Notes: generated by a model not told the origin, from the letters alone. Shown: positions 1 to 9,195, numbered from the stretch's first letter. The stretch is 25,656 bases of DNA from Temnopleurus reevesii (GCA_036244855.1 BQKZ01000650.1:104698-130353), one strand, 5' to 3'. A program made the numbers and translations.

Positions 1-35
1 CGACCCTGCTCTTGGAACACCCAATATCATCACTT
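1..35 (+). CDS. Possible 3' end of a coding exon cut by the window edge
   Basis: The window opens in sequence that runs directly into a strong splice-donor match, GTAAGT, at 36-41. Two frames are open up to the donor. In frame 3 the last residues would be TLLLEHPISSL and the intron would be phase 0. In frame 2 they would be DPALGTPNIIT and the intron would be phase 1. A phase 0 end could join the phase 0 exon at 5929, but intervening exons cannot be excluded. The exon base before the donor is T rather than the usual G, and 35 bases are too few to show coding character. This is a weak call resting almost entirely on the donor motif. Confidence 0.25.
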
Positions 36-1070
36 GTAAGTATTTTTTTATACATCTGCATACAAATTTGAGTTTGATTTCCCCTCTTTTGATCGAGCGA
101 ACAGTTGCAGTGTCCTCTCCAGCGCGCGGCCAGCGGCGACTTGGGAACACATCGCTCGGTGTTCGGGTGTTTTAGGAGTCTCCCAAATCCCTACTCTGTC
201 ATTGATAATTGTAACAAATGAATGGATATTAACCGATCTTGAATTAATTAGTCAAATTATTTGAGGATTAATATTTTTATGTCTTGTCTGAATACTGTTC
301 AGGAAGAATATATTTATCTCTATAAGCCAGGAATTTTGCAACTGGGTGATAAGTTTTTTCATTCACCTTCAGGATTTTCCACATTTTTAACAATAAGCTT
401 GTCAATTTTTACCAGAAAATGCTCCAAGAATAGGGCTCAGATGGCACCACAATTCACCGAGGCCCCCATAGCTTCCAGGGCCCTTAGGCGGGCCCTGGAC
501 CCCGGTCGAAACGACTTCGCGCTTTGCGCTCGTGATGTGCACTCCGCGCACATTTTTTTTAGTTCTTTCAAAAATCATTCACCGCGCAAATCATTAGGAA
601 TTTTTAAATCAAAATGTTGGGAGGTCTGCATTATATCATAAAATACTTTATATTACACATAGAGAGAACAGACTCTTTCTGAGGAGATGATTAATTTACA
701 ACAAAATACCTACATTAGCTACCTATTGTTTTGTGCTAAATAATGCTGATGACATAATCAACTAAAACTTTTTTATTTTTTAAATCTGTCTGTAAAAATC
801 GTGAATTTCTACTGCAACTACTACAAGTGATATTCTTATATAGCATAGGATATCAATCGATATATTCCATTTTGTCTTATTTTAATGTGTTTTTAGAGTT
901 TTCCTACTACTGGGAGTGACAAAGAAACATTGCTTGTTCACCCTGGATCCACATGCTCATATATGTGTTAGCATGTACTGCCTGGCCGATGTGCAGAGCT
1001 AGGCATTAAGAGCTGGCTCTCCTTCTAGACAGCAGATCTGATAGGTAACTGGACAAAATCTTCTCCCACT
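36..1070. other. Non-coding stretch, intron or intergenic
   Basis: This stretch is mostly AT-rich with many stops in all frames. Bases about 425-560 are conspicuously GC-rich: a palindromic run around AGGGCCCTTAGGCGGGCCCT (478-497) is followed by CTTCGCGCTTTGCGCTCG (514-531). That wording is typical of a dispersed repeat rather than a gene. Bases 115-145 are also CpG-rich. No promoter, exon or RNA gene is supported here. Confidence 0.5.
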
Positions 1071-1618
1071 GTGGTGATGGACTTTCTTGTCTTTATTTTT
1101 ATCGGGATAGCTCTGTCCCAACCGTTAAGAGCTATCGGTGGACAATCAGGGCGGTGGACTTGGGCATAGCAGATGGGACGTCGGTCGCAATTTCACGCTA
1201 CCTCAACCGGCTGGTTTGGTTATTTTTCCTGGCTTGGCCGTTAAACCACATCCTCACTCTGGGTTGGAGATTAACTACGGTGTTCAAGGCCCTGGCCTTG
1301 CAAGTGTTCTAGGTGTTTTAGGCTGTGGCCAAGGCCCTGTTCTAGCCCATGGACACCTGCTTGCTCCTTCATTTATCAATTAAGACTGCTTCCCTTGTCG
1401 CTTTAGCCTCGGGGCAGTGCAGCAGCACCAGCACTCTTCAGGCCCTAAGGACTTTCTCCAGCCACTTTAGATTTGAATCTGGCAGGGTACGGCTGGTGGT
1501 GGATAAAAGATTTATACCCAAGAATCAGGCGGATGCGTTGGGGACAGTGGAGATCTTCCTCCCCTCCCTTAACCCTAAAACGACTGGGGGAGGCATAAAA
1601 AAAATCAGAGAAAATTAG
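1071..1618 (+). mobile_element. Decayed tyrosine-recombinase domain of a DIRS-like retrotransposon
   Basis: Translation gives a recognisable but broken tyrosine-recombinase pattern. Bases 1071-1118 read VVMDFLVFIFIGIALS, like the start of the N-terminal helical domain. After a frame change near 1114 one frame runs to 1618 and reads TVKSYRWTIRAV, then LTLGWRLTTVFKALALQ, then LHLSIKTASLVALASGQ, then FRFESGRVRLVVDKRFIPKN. This order matches the core-binding and early catalytic regions of DIRS/Ngaro-type recombinases (SIKTAxLVALASG is characteristic). Three in-frame TAG codons (1310, 1319, 1343) and the frameshift show it is dead. The distal catalytic His-x-x-Arg and Tyr part is missing, as are reverse transcriptase and RNase H. 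A Crypton or other tyrosine-recombinase element is the main alternative. The family call is from memory of motif patterns. Confidence 0.55.
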
Positions 1619-1907
1619 AACAATCTTTTTTATTTACAAGAAATATCTATACTACCTACCTACCTATATCCCAACCTTCCCTCGGTTCTCTCATAGATTA
1701 TGTGTCCAGCTCAAACAAGTAGGAAGAGCCGTTGGCAGCGCTCGATTTTATCAGATGCGTAAGGGGACAGTGAATCTGAGGGGGCGCATTTGAGAGGAAT
1801 AATATGCAACACAAAAGACTTTGGAAGAATGAGTGCAGCATATTCAATAGGTAGTTAGTATGGATATTTCTTGTTAATAGAAAAATTAGTTCAAATTTTC
1901 TTAATTT
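1602..1907. repeat. Short inverted-repeat element, MITE-like, with ~60-bp arms
   Basis: The left arm (about 1602-1666) contains TTTACAAGAAATATCTATAC and a run of CTAC repeats. The right arm (about 1847-1907) is its imperfect reverse complement, containing TAGTATGGATATTTCTTGT. The arms share a run of more than 20 bp with a single mismatch and then continue with small gaps. About 180 bp of unrelated sequence lies between them, including the GC-richer piece around 1730-1790. The left arm begins where the recombinase-like frame ends, so this could be part of the same dead retroelement or a later insertion at its edge. No clean target-site duplication was seen. Confidence 0.55.
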
Positions 1908-2850
1908 GCGTCATTGTCACCATTTTACTAGCCAAATCAAAGCTTAATAACCACAGAATATCAATATACTATGGTTAAATTTGTTTCATAAGGCAACAAT
2001 GGGAAGGCATTGGCAGCTTGACCACTTTCTCCATAAAACCTTCCCCTAGGCTATGGGGGAGATTTGCGTGACTGTTCCAGTACCACCTATGTACAGATGA
2101 TTTCTGCCATCACCATTTTTAATTTCTACTTTTTAATGGTGCTAGAATACATTAGAATCTACAATCATAATGTAATAAAGTAAGGTTTCGAAAAATACTC
2201 CCCAGTCCGACAGGCAGAGAGCCTAAAATTCAAACGAAACATGTTAGTAAGTCACACTTTTCCTTAGGCACGTTGTATTTCCTATGGAGCTCTAAAGATC
2301 GCAGACTAGCCTCATGCGCACGCATGCGTCTATTCTCCGTGCGCCCTTTCTGCGTGCGTGAATTCGGTCGTCACAGCTCGGTGGGCACGCATGGAGAGAG
2401 CACAGATGCGTCCCATTATGCGGAATTCCCGCAAACAATTTTCATACAAATGTTCAATCATGCTTTACCTGTATAGCGCCCTCTCCGCCTTTTCAGGGTA
2501 CAGTTAATGCGTGAGATAGCAGTGCAATTTCGCTATACAACAACAAAAAAATGTGTTATTCCTTTTATAAGGTGGCTAGCCAAAATGAAAGAATTAATAA
2601 AAATGGTATACAAGTGATATGCTTTACATCTAGTTAAAGTTGATTGAATAAAGAGGGGTCTTGTGTCGCGATTGCTTGAACACTTTTACTGAGGAATGGG
2701 GGACGGTGCAGCGCTGCGGCTGTGCAGGGAGGGGGGGAGGAAATGCAAGGAACGCATTTTTCACCTTTTGCCATTTATTTCAGATATCTCTCCAGTTTCT
2801 TTCCGTTATTCTGTTTTCTTCCATCTGTTCTACAATTCCTCTTATTTTCG
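1908..2850. other. Unassigned AT-rich stretch
   Basis: No exon with splice signals, no RNA gene and no clear transposon end was found. A locally CpG-rich piece at about 2290-2420 contains several CGCATG/GCACGCATG words (for example CACGCATGCG around 2318), but neither open frame there resembles a known protein. Bases 2700-2760 are purine-rich. Confidence 0.5.
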
Positions 2851-2886
2851 TCATAATCATCATCATCATCATCACGATCACCACCA
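2851..2886. repeat. (TCA)n microsatellite
   Basis: A run of TCA triplets (CATCATCATCATCATCACGA) is seen directly. Read forward it gives a His run and read backward an Asp run, which explains the apparent reading frames on both strands here. Confidence 0.9.
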
Positions 2887-3041
2887 TCCTCACAGTCATA
2901 TTCGTGCATTCTTTTTTTATCATCTACTTTTGAAAGATATAGAAACAAACTTGTGACTAGAGAGTGATGAACTTTGTGATGGTTTGGGGTCCACAATAGC
3001 ACATACACAAAATACTCGGATCAGGCGATAGGTTAACTTAT

Positions 3042-3084
3042 TGATCAGCCATATTTATTTGATCTGCCATATTTATTTGATCTG
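3042..3084. repeat. Tandem duplication of an 18-bp unit
   Basis: TGATCAGCCATATTTATT (3042-3059) is followed immediately by TGATCTGCCATATTTATT (3060-3077) and a partial third copy (3078-3084). There is one base of difference between the full copies. Confidence 0.85.
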
Positions 3085-3540
3085 CGATTCAACCACAATA
3101 TCGGCACATATCGTAACAGAGAGCAGCACTTTACTAATAAAGAATTTACTCATGAGCTTATATCTCAGTAAATTTATTATAATTGTAAAAGCAGTGGATT
3201 ATTTTCCATATTAAGAATATGACCATTAAAACATTGTCAAAGTAAATACGTAAGGTAAAATATTCTACACGATATACACTTCTATACAACTTAAGCTCGC
3301 CCAGAAAACTCAGAACAAATTAAGGAAGGAGATGTTATTACGTAACCGATCCTGCTTGACCAAGACACCTCATGAATATTGATTATCTTGTGAGATCAGC
3401 AGCTCACGCCATTGGATGGTGGAATGGTCAACTCGAGTCGGTTCCGTGGCCCCTTAAACGTGGATAGAGCCTTTTATCAGGCGACGTGTGATATCGACCC
3501 CAATACCAGCCTTCATGTGGGTTGGGCATCTGTGTCTTTG
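3085..3540. other. Unassigned stretch
   Basis: No coding or RNA gene is visible. It contains CTCATGAATATT (3370-3381) with an ATTGG element 30 bp downstream, a pairing echoed in the CpG-rich patch near 11160-11199. Confidence 0.4.
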
Positions 3541-3705
3541 TTATGCCCCGGTCACATAGGAGCCCGGATGCAACACGTCATTTTGTGATTTGAATGATGT
3601 GCCCCTCCTAATTCAGGCGCAGTTATTCAGGTTAATCCAGATTAACTGAACAAAGAATCGTGGAGTGTTGTGTTGCTTCCGGGCTCCTATTTGACGGGGG
3701 CTTTA
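3541..3705. mobile_element. 159-bp MITE with 33-bp TIRs and TTA target-site duplication
   Basis: The left end (3544-3576) and the right end (3670-3702) are reverse complements at 29 of 33 positions. Both contain the shared core ATAGGAGCCCGG. TTA lies just outside each end (3541-3543 and 3703-3705). A 3-bp TWA duplication with GC-rich ends fits the PIF/Harbinger superfamily, so this is probably a non-autonomous Harbinger derivative. The 93-bp interior has no coding capacity and contains a small palindrome around GGTTAATCCAGATTAAC. The boundaries are directly visible; the superfamily is inferred from duplication length and sequence only. Confidence 0.65.
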
Positions 3706-3859
3706 ATAACCATATAGTTGAGTGTGCTTTCTGCACCCTTTGTTCTCACACAGAGGTATAATGAATTGGGGGTGCCGAGACAACTCGTCCTGGAAGTAGA
3801 ACGGGGATATCTCAACACCTCTTTGATCTTTTACCTTTTCTATAGGGCAATGTCTGATT

Positions 3860-3929
3860 ATCAGAGAAGAGGGTCGCCATTGATAATAAGACATGAGGGT
3901 TGCTATTCATTATCGGAGAAGAGGGTCAT

Positions 3930-3962
<33 letters not shown>

Positions 3963-4720
3963 TCGATTTGACTCCTTTTAATTACTGTTTAACAAGATAA
4001 GAATAGATTGTTACCTATTTATTATGTATGTTTATGTATTTCAAAAGAAAAAGAAGACTGTAAAATAATAGAAAGCGCCCGCCCTGAGCACAAACTCACA
4101 AACCACCCGAAAATTGACTTATTTTTTTATTGTTTTTTAACACATGAAAGGGTCATTATTCTTGAAAGATATCGAGTGTCGTTATTTATAGAAGGCAAAG
4201 AGGGTCGCTATTCATAATATAAGAACAGGATCAATATTTATAATATGCAAATGGGGTGGTTATTCATAATATTGCGATCTGGAGGATGACATTCAATGAA
4301 TGCATTTGAAGTCTTTCAAAAAGTAACTTTATGCATTAGGCGAACATGCCCCGACACGGAGCAAGTTCGCCTACTTTGACATTTTTCATTAAATATTGAA
4401 TTTTTTAAAAATGTGACGACCGAGGGGGTTAAAATTAGACTTATGAGTTCGCCAAGAATCATAGCTATGAAATAAATGCATTTGGGCACTGTGTTGACTT
4501 GTAATGTGGACTGTCCAGCAAATTTAATAAAAAGGGGGCGAACTAGCCCCGATCTCCCCTATTGATCATTTTCTCCCAATATAAATAGCGACCTTTTCCT
4601 CCCTTAAGAATAGCAACCCCTATAATTAATTACCCCTGATTATTATTGTGGATAGCGAACCTCTTCTGCATTATGAATAGCGACACTTATGAGTTATCAT
4701 GAAGATCTGCCAGACCCCTC
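3860..4720. repeat. Mirrored field of ~20-bp GGGTCGCTATTCATAAT subrepeats
   Basis: Degenerate forward copies of GGGTCGCTATTCATAAT occur between about 3868 and 4275, for example GAGGGTCGCTATTCATAATA near 4199 and GGGGTGGTTATTCATAATAT near 4255. The same unit occurs in reverse complement between about 4570 and 4700, for example ATAAATAGCGACC near 4580 and ATTATGAATAGCGACAC near 4672. The roughly 270 bp between the two arms has its own smaller inversion, with GGCGAACATGCCCCGA near 4338 against GGCGAACTAGCCCCGA near 4537. This architecture suggests a foldback-type element with long TIRs built of subrepeats. No outer duplication could be defined. Confidence 0.5.
3932..3961. repeat. 30-base poly(T) tract
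   Basis: An uninterrupted run of T sits inside the forward arm of the subrepeat field. It could be the reverse-strand tail of a retrotransposed sequence or simple slippage. No retroelement body was recognised next to it. Confidence 0.9.
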
Positions 4721-5228
4721 CCATATAGCTCTTATGTATCGTTCATCGTCATGTTCTTTGCCTACTAATCCAGTAATCTCCGTCCTTATCTTGCGCTGAA
4801 TTAGCTTCTGGATAGGTTTTCTAATTTAGCCAGCTCCTAGACACTGGCATCCAACTTGTTCTTTTACAACATCCTCTATTCGTAGTCTCATTGACTAGGG
4901 GAACAATTATATGCTTTTCACAATATATGATGATCAATTGTTAGGTAGGATCAAAAGTTAGGTAATTATTGACAAAATATAGAAATTTACCTTCAACTTG
5001 GAGCCCTATCGCACTGAATGTAGCCAGTAGCAAGAATGCAATCAGGCACGTTCACAAATCTTTGAACAATTAGTTTATATGACAAGATACAATTATTTTT
5101 ATGCAATGGATTTTAAGAATTATGGAAAGATGAGATAGAAGTGAATTGCCATTATTGTAACTTGTATGACAACTTGTATTGAAAATCAGAGCCCCCTTTC
5201 CTGGTAAAACATCTTGTCCCTCTCCAGG
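4721..5228. other. Unassigned stretch upstream of the SINE
   Basis: The sequence is AT-rich with no supported exon, RNA gene or transposon end. If the gene ending at 7037 starts further left, this is intron. Confidence 0.4.
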
Positions 5229-5500
5229 TGGAAGCATCGTGGTGTAGTGGTTCTTTCAAGCAGAAGTCCGTGGTTCGAGTCCTACCCATGGCGTTAATTT
5301 CCTTCAGCAAGAAATTTATCCATACTGTGCTGCACTCAACCCAGGTGAAAAATGGGTACCTGACAGGAATTTATTCCTTGGAATGCTTGAGCGCCTAACT
5401 GGCTTGCGCGGCAGTTATAGCCAGGGTAATAATATGGTACCTAGTATCAAGCGCAGTAGAGTATATGCATATAGTGATTGCGCTATGTATTATATTTTGA
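5229..5500 (+). mobile_element. tRNA-derived SINE, sea-urchin type
   Basis: The head resembles a tRNA. The RNA polymerase III A box TGGTGTAGTGG is at 5240-5250 and the B box GGTTCGAGTCC at 5272-5282, both matching the consensus with normal spacing. The tRNA-like part cannot be a working tRNA because the acceptor arms do not pair. The body (about 5290-5500) contains GGGTACCTGACAGGAATTTA, GAGCGCCTAACTGGC and a GATTGCGCTAT end. I associate that body with SINEs common in echinoderm genomes. No unambiguous target-site duplication is visible. Its position suggests an insertion in the intron of the gene ending at 7037. Confidence 0.8.
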
Positions 5501-5928
5501 TATAAATTTAGTAAATTAGAACTCATTTCATTATGTATGATGAATTAATTTGATGATTGTTCACTCACTCCCTCCTATGTGATGTGCCTTTGCACAGGTG
5601 TACACGTGATGGGTGGGGTGCTTTTGAAAGGAGGATTTGGCAATAAAAAGCTTTGGATATTGTTATTATAAAACATACTAGGTACAAAGTATTTGTAACT
5701 AGTTACATACTAGTAACAAGGTATTTGTAACATAATTTAAACGAGGCATTTGAACAGTCATCTTACTAATTTATCATGAATAAGTAAAATTAGTTCTGAT
5801 TTTCTCAATTCAACTTTTTTCCAAAAATAAGGTTAACATTGATATTTTACAATCATGGTAAAATATGCACATCTAATTCATCTGTAAAGCAACATATTAA
5901 AATTATGACATTGGTCAATATATTACAG
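5501..5928 (+). other. Probable intron, 3' part
   Basis: The stretch ends with an acceptor, TATTACAG at 5921-5928. It includes a short palindromic run around GTAACTAGTTACATACTAGTAAC (near 5695-5717) and no coding signal. The ATG at 5839 lies inside this stretch, upstream of the acceptor, so it is not taken as the start codon. Confidence 0.5.
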
Positions 5929-6165
5929 GTCAAGACAGAACAGGAATTGAGACTTGAGATGGAGCAAGAAGCTAAGAGAAAAGATGATGAACAGCAGCAG
6001 CAAACCAAGGAGAAGATGGAGAAGGAAAAAGACAAAGATCCAAGGAAGGAGGAAAAAAGGGTTGAAGAACAGAAGAAACTAGAAGAGCAGAAAAAGTTGC
6101 ATTTTTCTTGGCTGTGTACTGACATAGCAGAGCTTACAACGAAGACTCCTGTTTCTCAAACAAAG
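5929..6165 (+). CDS. Penultimate coding exon of an unidentified coiled-coil protein
   Basis: The exon is 237 bp (79 codons), bounded by an acceptor (ATTACAG at 5922-5928) and a perfect donor (AAG|GTAAGT at 6163-6171), with phase 0 at both ends. The first three quarters is strongly charged and helix-forming, starting VKTEQELRLEMEQEAKRK, followed by a QQQQ run, then EKMEKEKDKD and EEQKKLEEQKKL. This is a predicted coiled coil or single alpha-helix. The last part, LHFSWLCTDIAELTTKTP, is not charged and may begin a folded region. Reading past the donor meets a stop within three codons, supporting splicing. It joins in phase to the exon at 6918. Low-complexity EK-rich sequence does not identify a family, so the function is unknown. 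The protein's N-terminus lies upstream, possibly outside the window. Confidence 0.65.
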
Positions 6166-6917
6166 GTAAGTTGACTTTACTTGAGCTGGGCTCACATCAT
6201 GCATTTTATCCTTGTTACTCACTTCAATTGCAAGTGATTAAAAACTATATGCGATCATTGTGGCTGAAAGATGAATCTCAAGCCTTGCAACTGGTTTCAA
6301 TCTACTTCACAATTTTTTTTAATACACATCCCTAACTGCAAGGTTTGGTGTCTAGATGCGTTGGATATAAACTATTTTTTTTAAAGAGGAACCACAAAGG
6401 AAATCACGAATACCAACATATTGTACATCTACGAAAAAATGATCACGTGGATAATATGTTGAAATAACTGTTTTATATCAAATATACGATCAAGTAAATA
6501 AAAAAAAAATGATTTTAGGGCTCGTTTTTGCATTTCGGTTTCAGGATCTTTCGAGTTTATTTCGAGTTATTTTGGCAATGACATCAAAGAAGGGAGATTT
6601 GCAGAATGAACCCTCCAGCTTAATTTCAGAGGGCAAAATGTCTTTATCTGGATGCTTTGAATTATTTTATCTATTTACTTCAGAAATCTTTTATGTCCTG
6701 TAACGCGTATCCAAAATACTTTACGGCAAATGCTCTTGAAAGCAAGGTGCAAGTGCATTGTTTTTCATAAATCAAATGTTACGCTCGCACATTCTTTCCT
6801 TTATTTCTTGTGCCTTTTATATCTGAGAAAATAATTGCCACACTCCAGCAATCGTGTTGCTATTGTAACATTTCATTTATTCGACATGTCTATTTACTGA
6901 ATTTTACATCCTTTCAG
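6166..6917 (+). other. 752-bp intron between the two supported exons
   Basis: It starts GTAAGT and ends CCTTTCAG with a T-rich stretch before it, a standard GT/AG intron with phase 0. A short open frame at 6509-6703 inside it has no splice signals or recognisable similarity and is treated as chance. Confidence 0.6.
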
Positions 6918-7037
6918 GCAGTGCGTTGTGGATGCATAGCTCTATTATGTGCACAAAAGAAAACTCCTCTTATTCTGCTGAGAAATGTTAAACAGGAATA
7001 CACCAACTCAATCAGGGAAATTCTTTCTTCTGTGTGA
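6918..7037 (+). CDS. Terminal coding exon of the unidentified coiled-coil protein
   Basis: An acceptor (CTTTCAG at 6911-6917) opens a phase 0 exon of 39 codons ending at TGA (7035-7037). The peptide reads AVRCGCIALLCAQKKTPLIL, then LRNVKQEYTNSIREILSSV. It has a Cys-rich hydrophobic beginning, a KK, and an amphipathic helical end. It fits as the C-terminus following the exon at 5929-6165, because both are phase 0. Together they give 118 residues of C-terminus: an EK-rich helix followed by a compact tail. The hydrophobic CGCIALLC run is too short and too interrupted for a confident membrane segment. I do not recognise the family. Confidence 0.58.
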   Translation, partial: AVRCGCIALLCAQKKTPLILLRNVKQEYTNSIREILSSV

Positions 7038-7907
7038 ATATAACCATTTTGAAGGCTTCAGTGGAAGTTGTTTAGTTCATTGATTTTTTTTCCCCATTCT
7101 GCTCAAAGTGTTTTCCCTTTTTTGAGGTCACAAATATACCAATCACTTTTCGCACTCTGTTCGCATTTCGTTCGTCAAACCTGCACGTTCCATGCTTGAT
7201 AATGCCTTCGTCGTTCCTCTTTAAAGGAGAATGAATCCTAGAGGATGATATACACCTATAACAAAGGTGTCATATAACTCTAGTAATTAGACTCTAAAGT
7301 GAATTTAGAAAAGCTATCACAAAACAAGGGGGTTGCCAGTTTGTTAAGGACAGATAATTTGACGTGGTCCATTGATATCATTCTCAACGGCAAGGAAAAT
7401 GTTCATGAAACTTCAAAATAATTTAATGTTTGCTGAATGAAATATGTCATATTGGAAAAAATGTGTGATAGACGTCCAACATTTTAGGAAGAGTTGTAAT
7501 GGATAATTCAGTTTTCAAATCATCTGTTAATACTAAAGAAATTTGCTTTTCGTGGGCTTGCCTGGCATAACAGAATTTCTTTTATTCCACAAGCCTTTTA
7601 TGTATTGTAGTCTATTGTTTGAATACATGTGAAAACGTAGCGTTTTGCCATTGACCTTTAAAAACATGAATGCATGACTTTAAAAGGCCAACCTGTACTC
7701 CAGATTTTTCATTTTCTTCTGGTCTTAATCTGATTGTATAACGCTATAGAAAACCACACACATTGGTTGAAATAGCCAACCAATAATACAGATTCCTTTC
7801 TTTCATTTATTTTTTACAAAGAAACTTGAACTCTCCTCCACAAAAACGTCAAGCCCATACCAGTAAAATACAACTCTAGTGAAAAAAAAATATATTTTTG
7901 AAATAAA
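7038..7907 (+). other. Candidate 3' untranslated region with poly(A) signal
   Basis: After the TGA the first AATAAA I find is at 7902-7907, giving a plausible 3' UTR of about 0.87 kb. The signal sits in an A/T-rich context where it could occur by chance, and no cDNA evidence is available here. No other gene is visible in this stretch. Confidence 0.35.
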
Positions 7908-8227
7908 TCCAGACAAGTTTTAAGATATTGAAATATAGAAGTATATGTGAAATACATTTTTTTTCTTCAAATTCTAAGCTTAATATTTCGATAAATGACG
8001 TCCTACTTGGGGATAAAAAGATACTTTCTGCAGGGATGCCACTTTTCCGTCTGTATACGGAATTCTGTCTTTTGTCCTTCTTTCTGTCGTATTTCCGTAT
8101 TTTTGACTTTTCCCATTTTTTATACATGTATTTTAAAAAAAATCTCAGAAAACCCTCCGTTCTTCCCGTCTTTCCCCAAACATGTCAATCGACCAAGTGA
8201 GATATTCTGTTCGCACAATATGCACTT
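7908..8227. other. Intergenic stretch with no supported feature
   Basis: Several overlapping short frames on both strands are seen, rich in Phe and Ser on one strand and Lys on the other. That is expected of T/A-rich DNA, and none has a domain or splice support. Confidence 0.5.
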
Positions 8228-8233
8228 TATAAA
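8228..8233 (+). promoter_or_regulatory. TATAAA box upstream of the zinc-finger exon
   Basis: TATAAA lies 228 bp before the ATG at 8461, followed by a CpG-containing segment (8235-8345) that could hold the start site and 5' leader. The motif is frequent by chance in this base composition, so the link to the exon is only positional. Confidence 0.2.
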
Positions 8234-8460
8234 TGCACGTGCACGATGAACAGTGGATGTGTGCGCGCTACTCTCATCAAACCTGAGCACCGCGCTAACT
8301 CCAGCTTGCTCCATATGCGAACGTATTTCGCACGTCGCAAGAGCATGGTTGTACTGGCGAGCCTTTTCCTTTGTGTTTGCAAGAGTATATTAATGATCAT
8401 CACCAGATTCTTTGGATTGTGATTCTCTGCCACTGCATTGGATAGGATTAAACAGCCAAG

Positions 8461-8756
8461 ATGAGTACGAAAGTGATACAGAGAACGGATGATATCAAGG
8501 CATTGGAAGTGAACGTCAAGAACAAATGAAACTGGTCATGGATGGAGGATAAAGATGACAATGGAGATTTTATGTCGGAATGTATTCGTAAGATTAACCA
8601 ACCTGGTATTGCTTTGTGTATTTGGTGCAACAAACAACTGAAATATGCTTCAAATGGCAATGCTGTGAAAGAAATCCATCAGAAAAGCAGGCATGCTAGG
8701 AGTAACACCCAACAACTACCGTCTGTTTTTCAAACCTTAAAGTCATCGATCACAAG
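8461..8756 (+). pseudogene. First-exon remnant of a hAT-related BED/TTF-like zinc-finger protein
   Basis: One frame runs from ATG at 8461 (MSTKVIQRTDDIKALEVNVK) to a splice-donor match AAG|GTAAGA at 8754-8762, interrupted only by a TGA at 8527-8529. Downstream it reads NWSWMEDKDDNGDFMSECIR, then LCIWCNKQLKYAS, then EIHQKSRHAR. A Cys-x2-Cys pair followed by a His-x4-His pair (about residues 49-70) fits a BED/TTF-type zinc finger. The WNWxWME module before it is, as I recall, typical of a multi-copy invertebrate family of transposase-derived proteins. The expected residue at the TGA is Trp, one base change away. No hAT dimerisation region or further exon is seen downstream. It is therefore a truncated pseudogene or the first exon of a damaged gene. 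A selenocysteine reading is not supported. Confidence 0.6.
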
Positions 8757-8823
8757 GTAAGAGGCCAGGAAAAAAAACACACAACCCAAGTTATTCTAAG
8801 GATTAAGCAGTGGGTTAAACATT

Positions 8824-8937
8824 GATAGTGCCAATGGCTGAGGAGGTGTTGCAACACAAATCCTAACCTGAGGCAGGAAGGTGGGACGTCTCACCTCCCT
8901 GCCTGAGCCCGAGGTTAGTTTTGTAAATGTCACTATC
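8824..8937. repeat. Small palindromic element with a 16-bp hairpin core
   Basis: Outer words GATAGTG (8824-8830) and CACTATC (8931-8937) are reverse complements. The inner arms 8868-8883 and 8892-8907 pair at 14 of 16 positions around an 8-base loop. CTAACCT occurs on the left flank and its complement on the right. This is a likely MITE or its remnant, 114 bp long, without a clear duplication. Confidence 0.5.
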
Positions 8938-9195
8938 TGACTATAAATTCAAGTAGACATATTTGGTCCCTGTCCATGAAACTTAACCATGAGGGCAATC
9001 AATGATCAGTGATCATTTTGATACTAATTTCAGATCACATGACCAAATTTAAAGCGCCCGCCTAAAGAATAAATGCTTCTTTTTGCCCAACCCATACATG
9101 ATAATTTCCCCCCGATTTGCAAAAGTAAACAGTCATGTTTTAGCATTTTTGGGAAGCATTATTTTCTTTCATTTTTTGACAAATTGGGTACAGTA

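Noticed and set aside
261..641. 126-residue open frame near the left end
   Set aside because: It crosses a GC-rich repeat-like patch, has no domain or splice support, and its composition follows the underlying bases.
2696..3008. His-rich or Asp-rich small protein
   Set aside because: It arises from the (TCA)n microsatellite read on either strand; no splice or start context.
3718..3981. 87-residue frame ending in poly-Phe
   Set aside because: The Phe run is the 30-T tract and the rest is subrepeat sequence.
5229..5300. A working tRNA gene
   Set aside because: A and B boxes are good, but the acceptor ends do not pair and the sequence continues into a typical SINE body.
5839..5928. Coding start at the ATG at 5839
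   Set aside because: A good acceptor at 5921-5928 separates it from the charged coding part, and the 30 residues before it look like intron translation.
8527..8529. Selenocysteine codon
   Set aside because: The family residue here is Trp, one base from TGA, and no SECIS-like structure was recognised.
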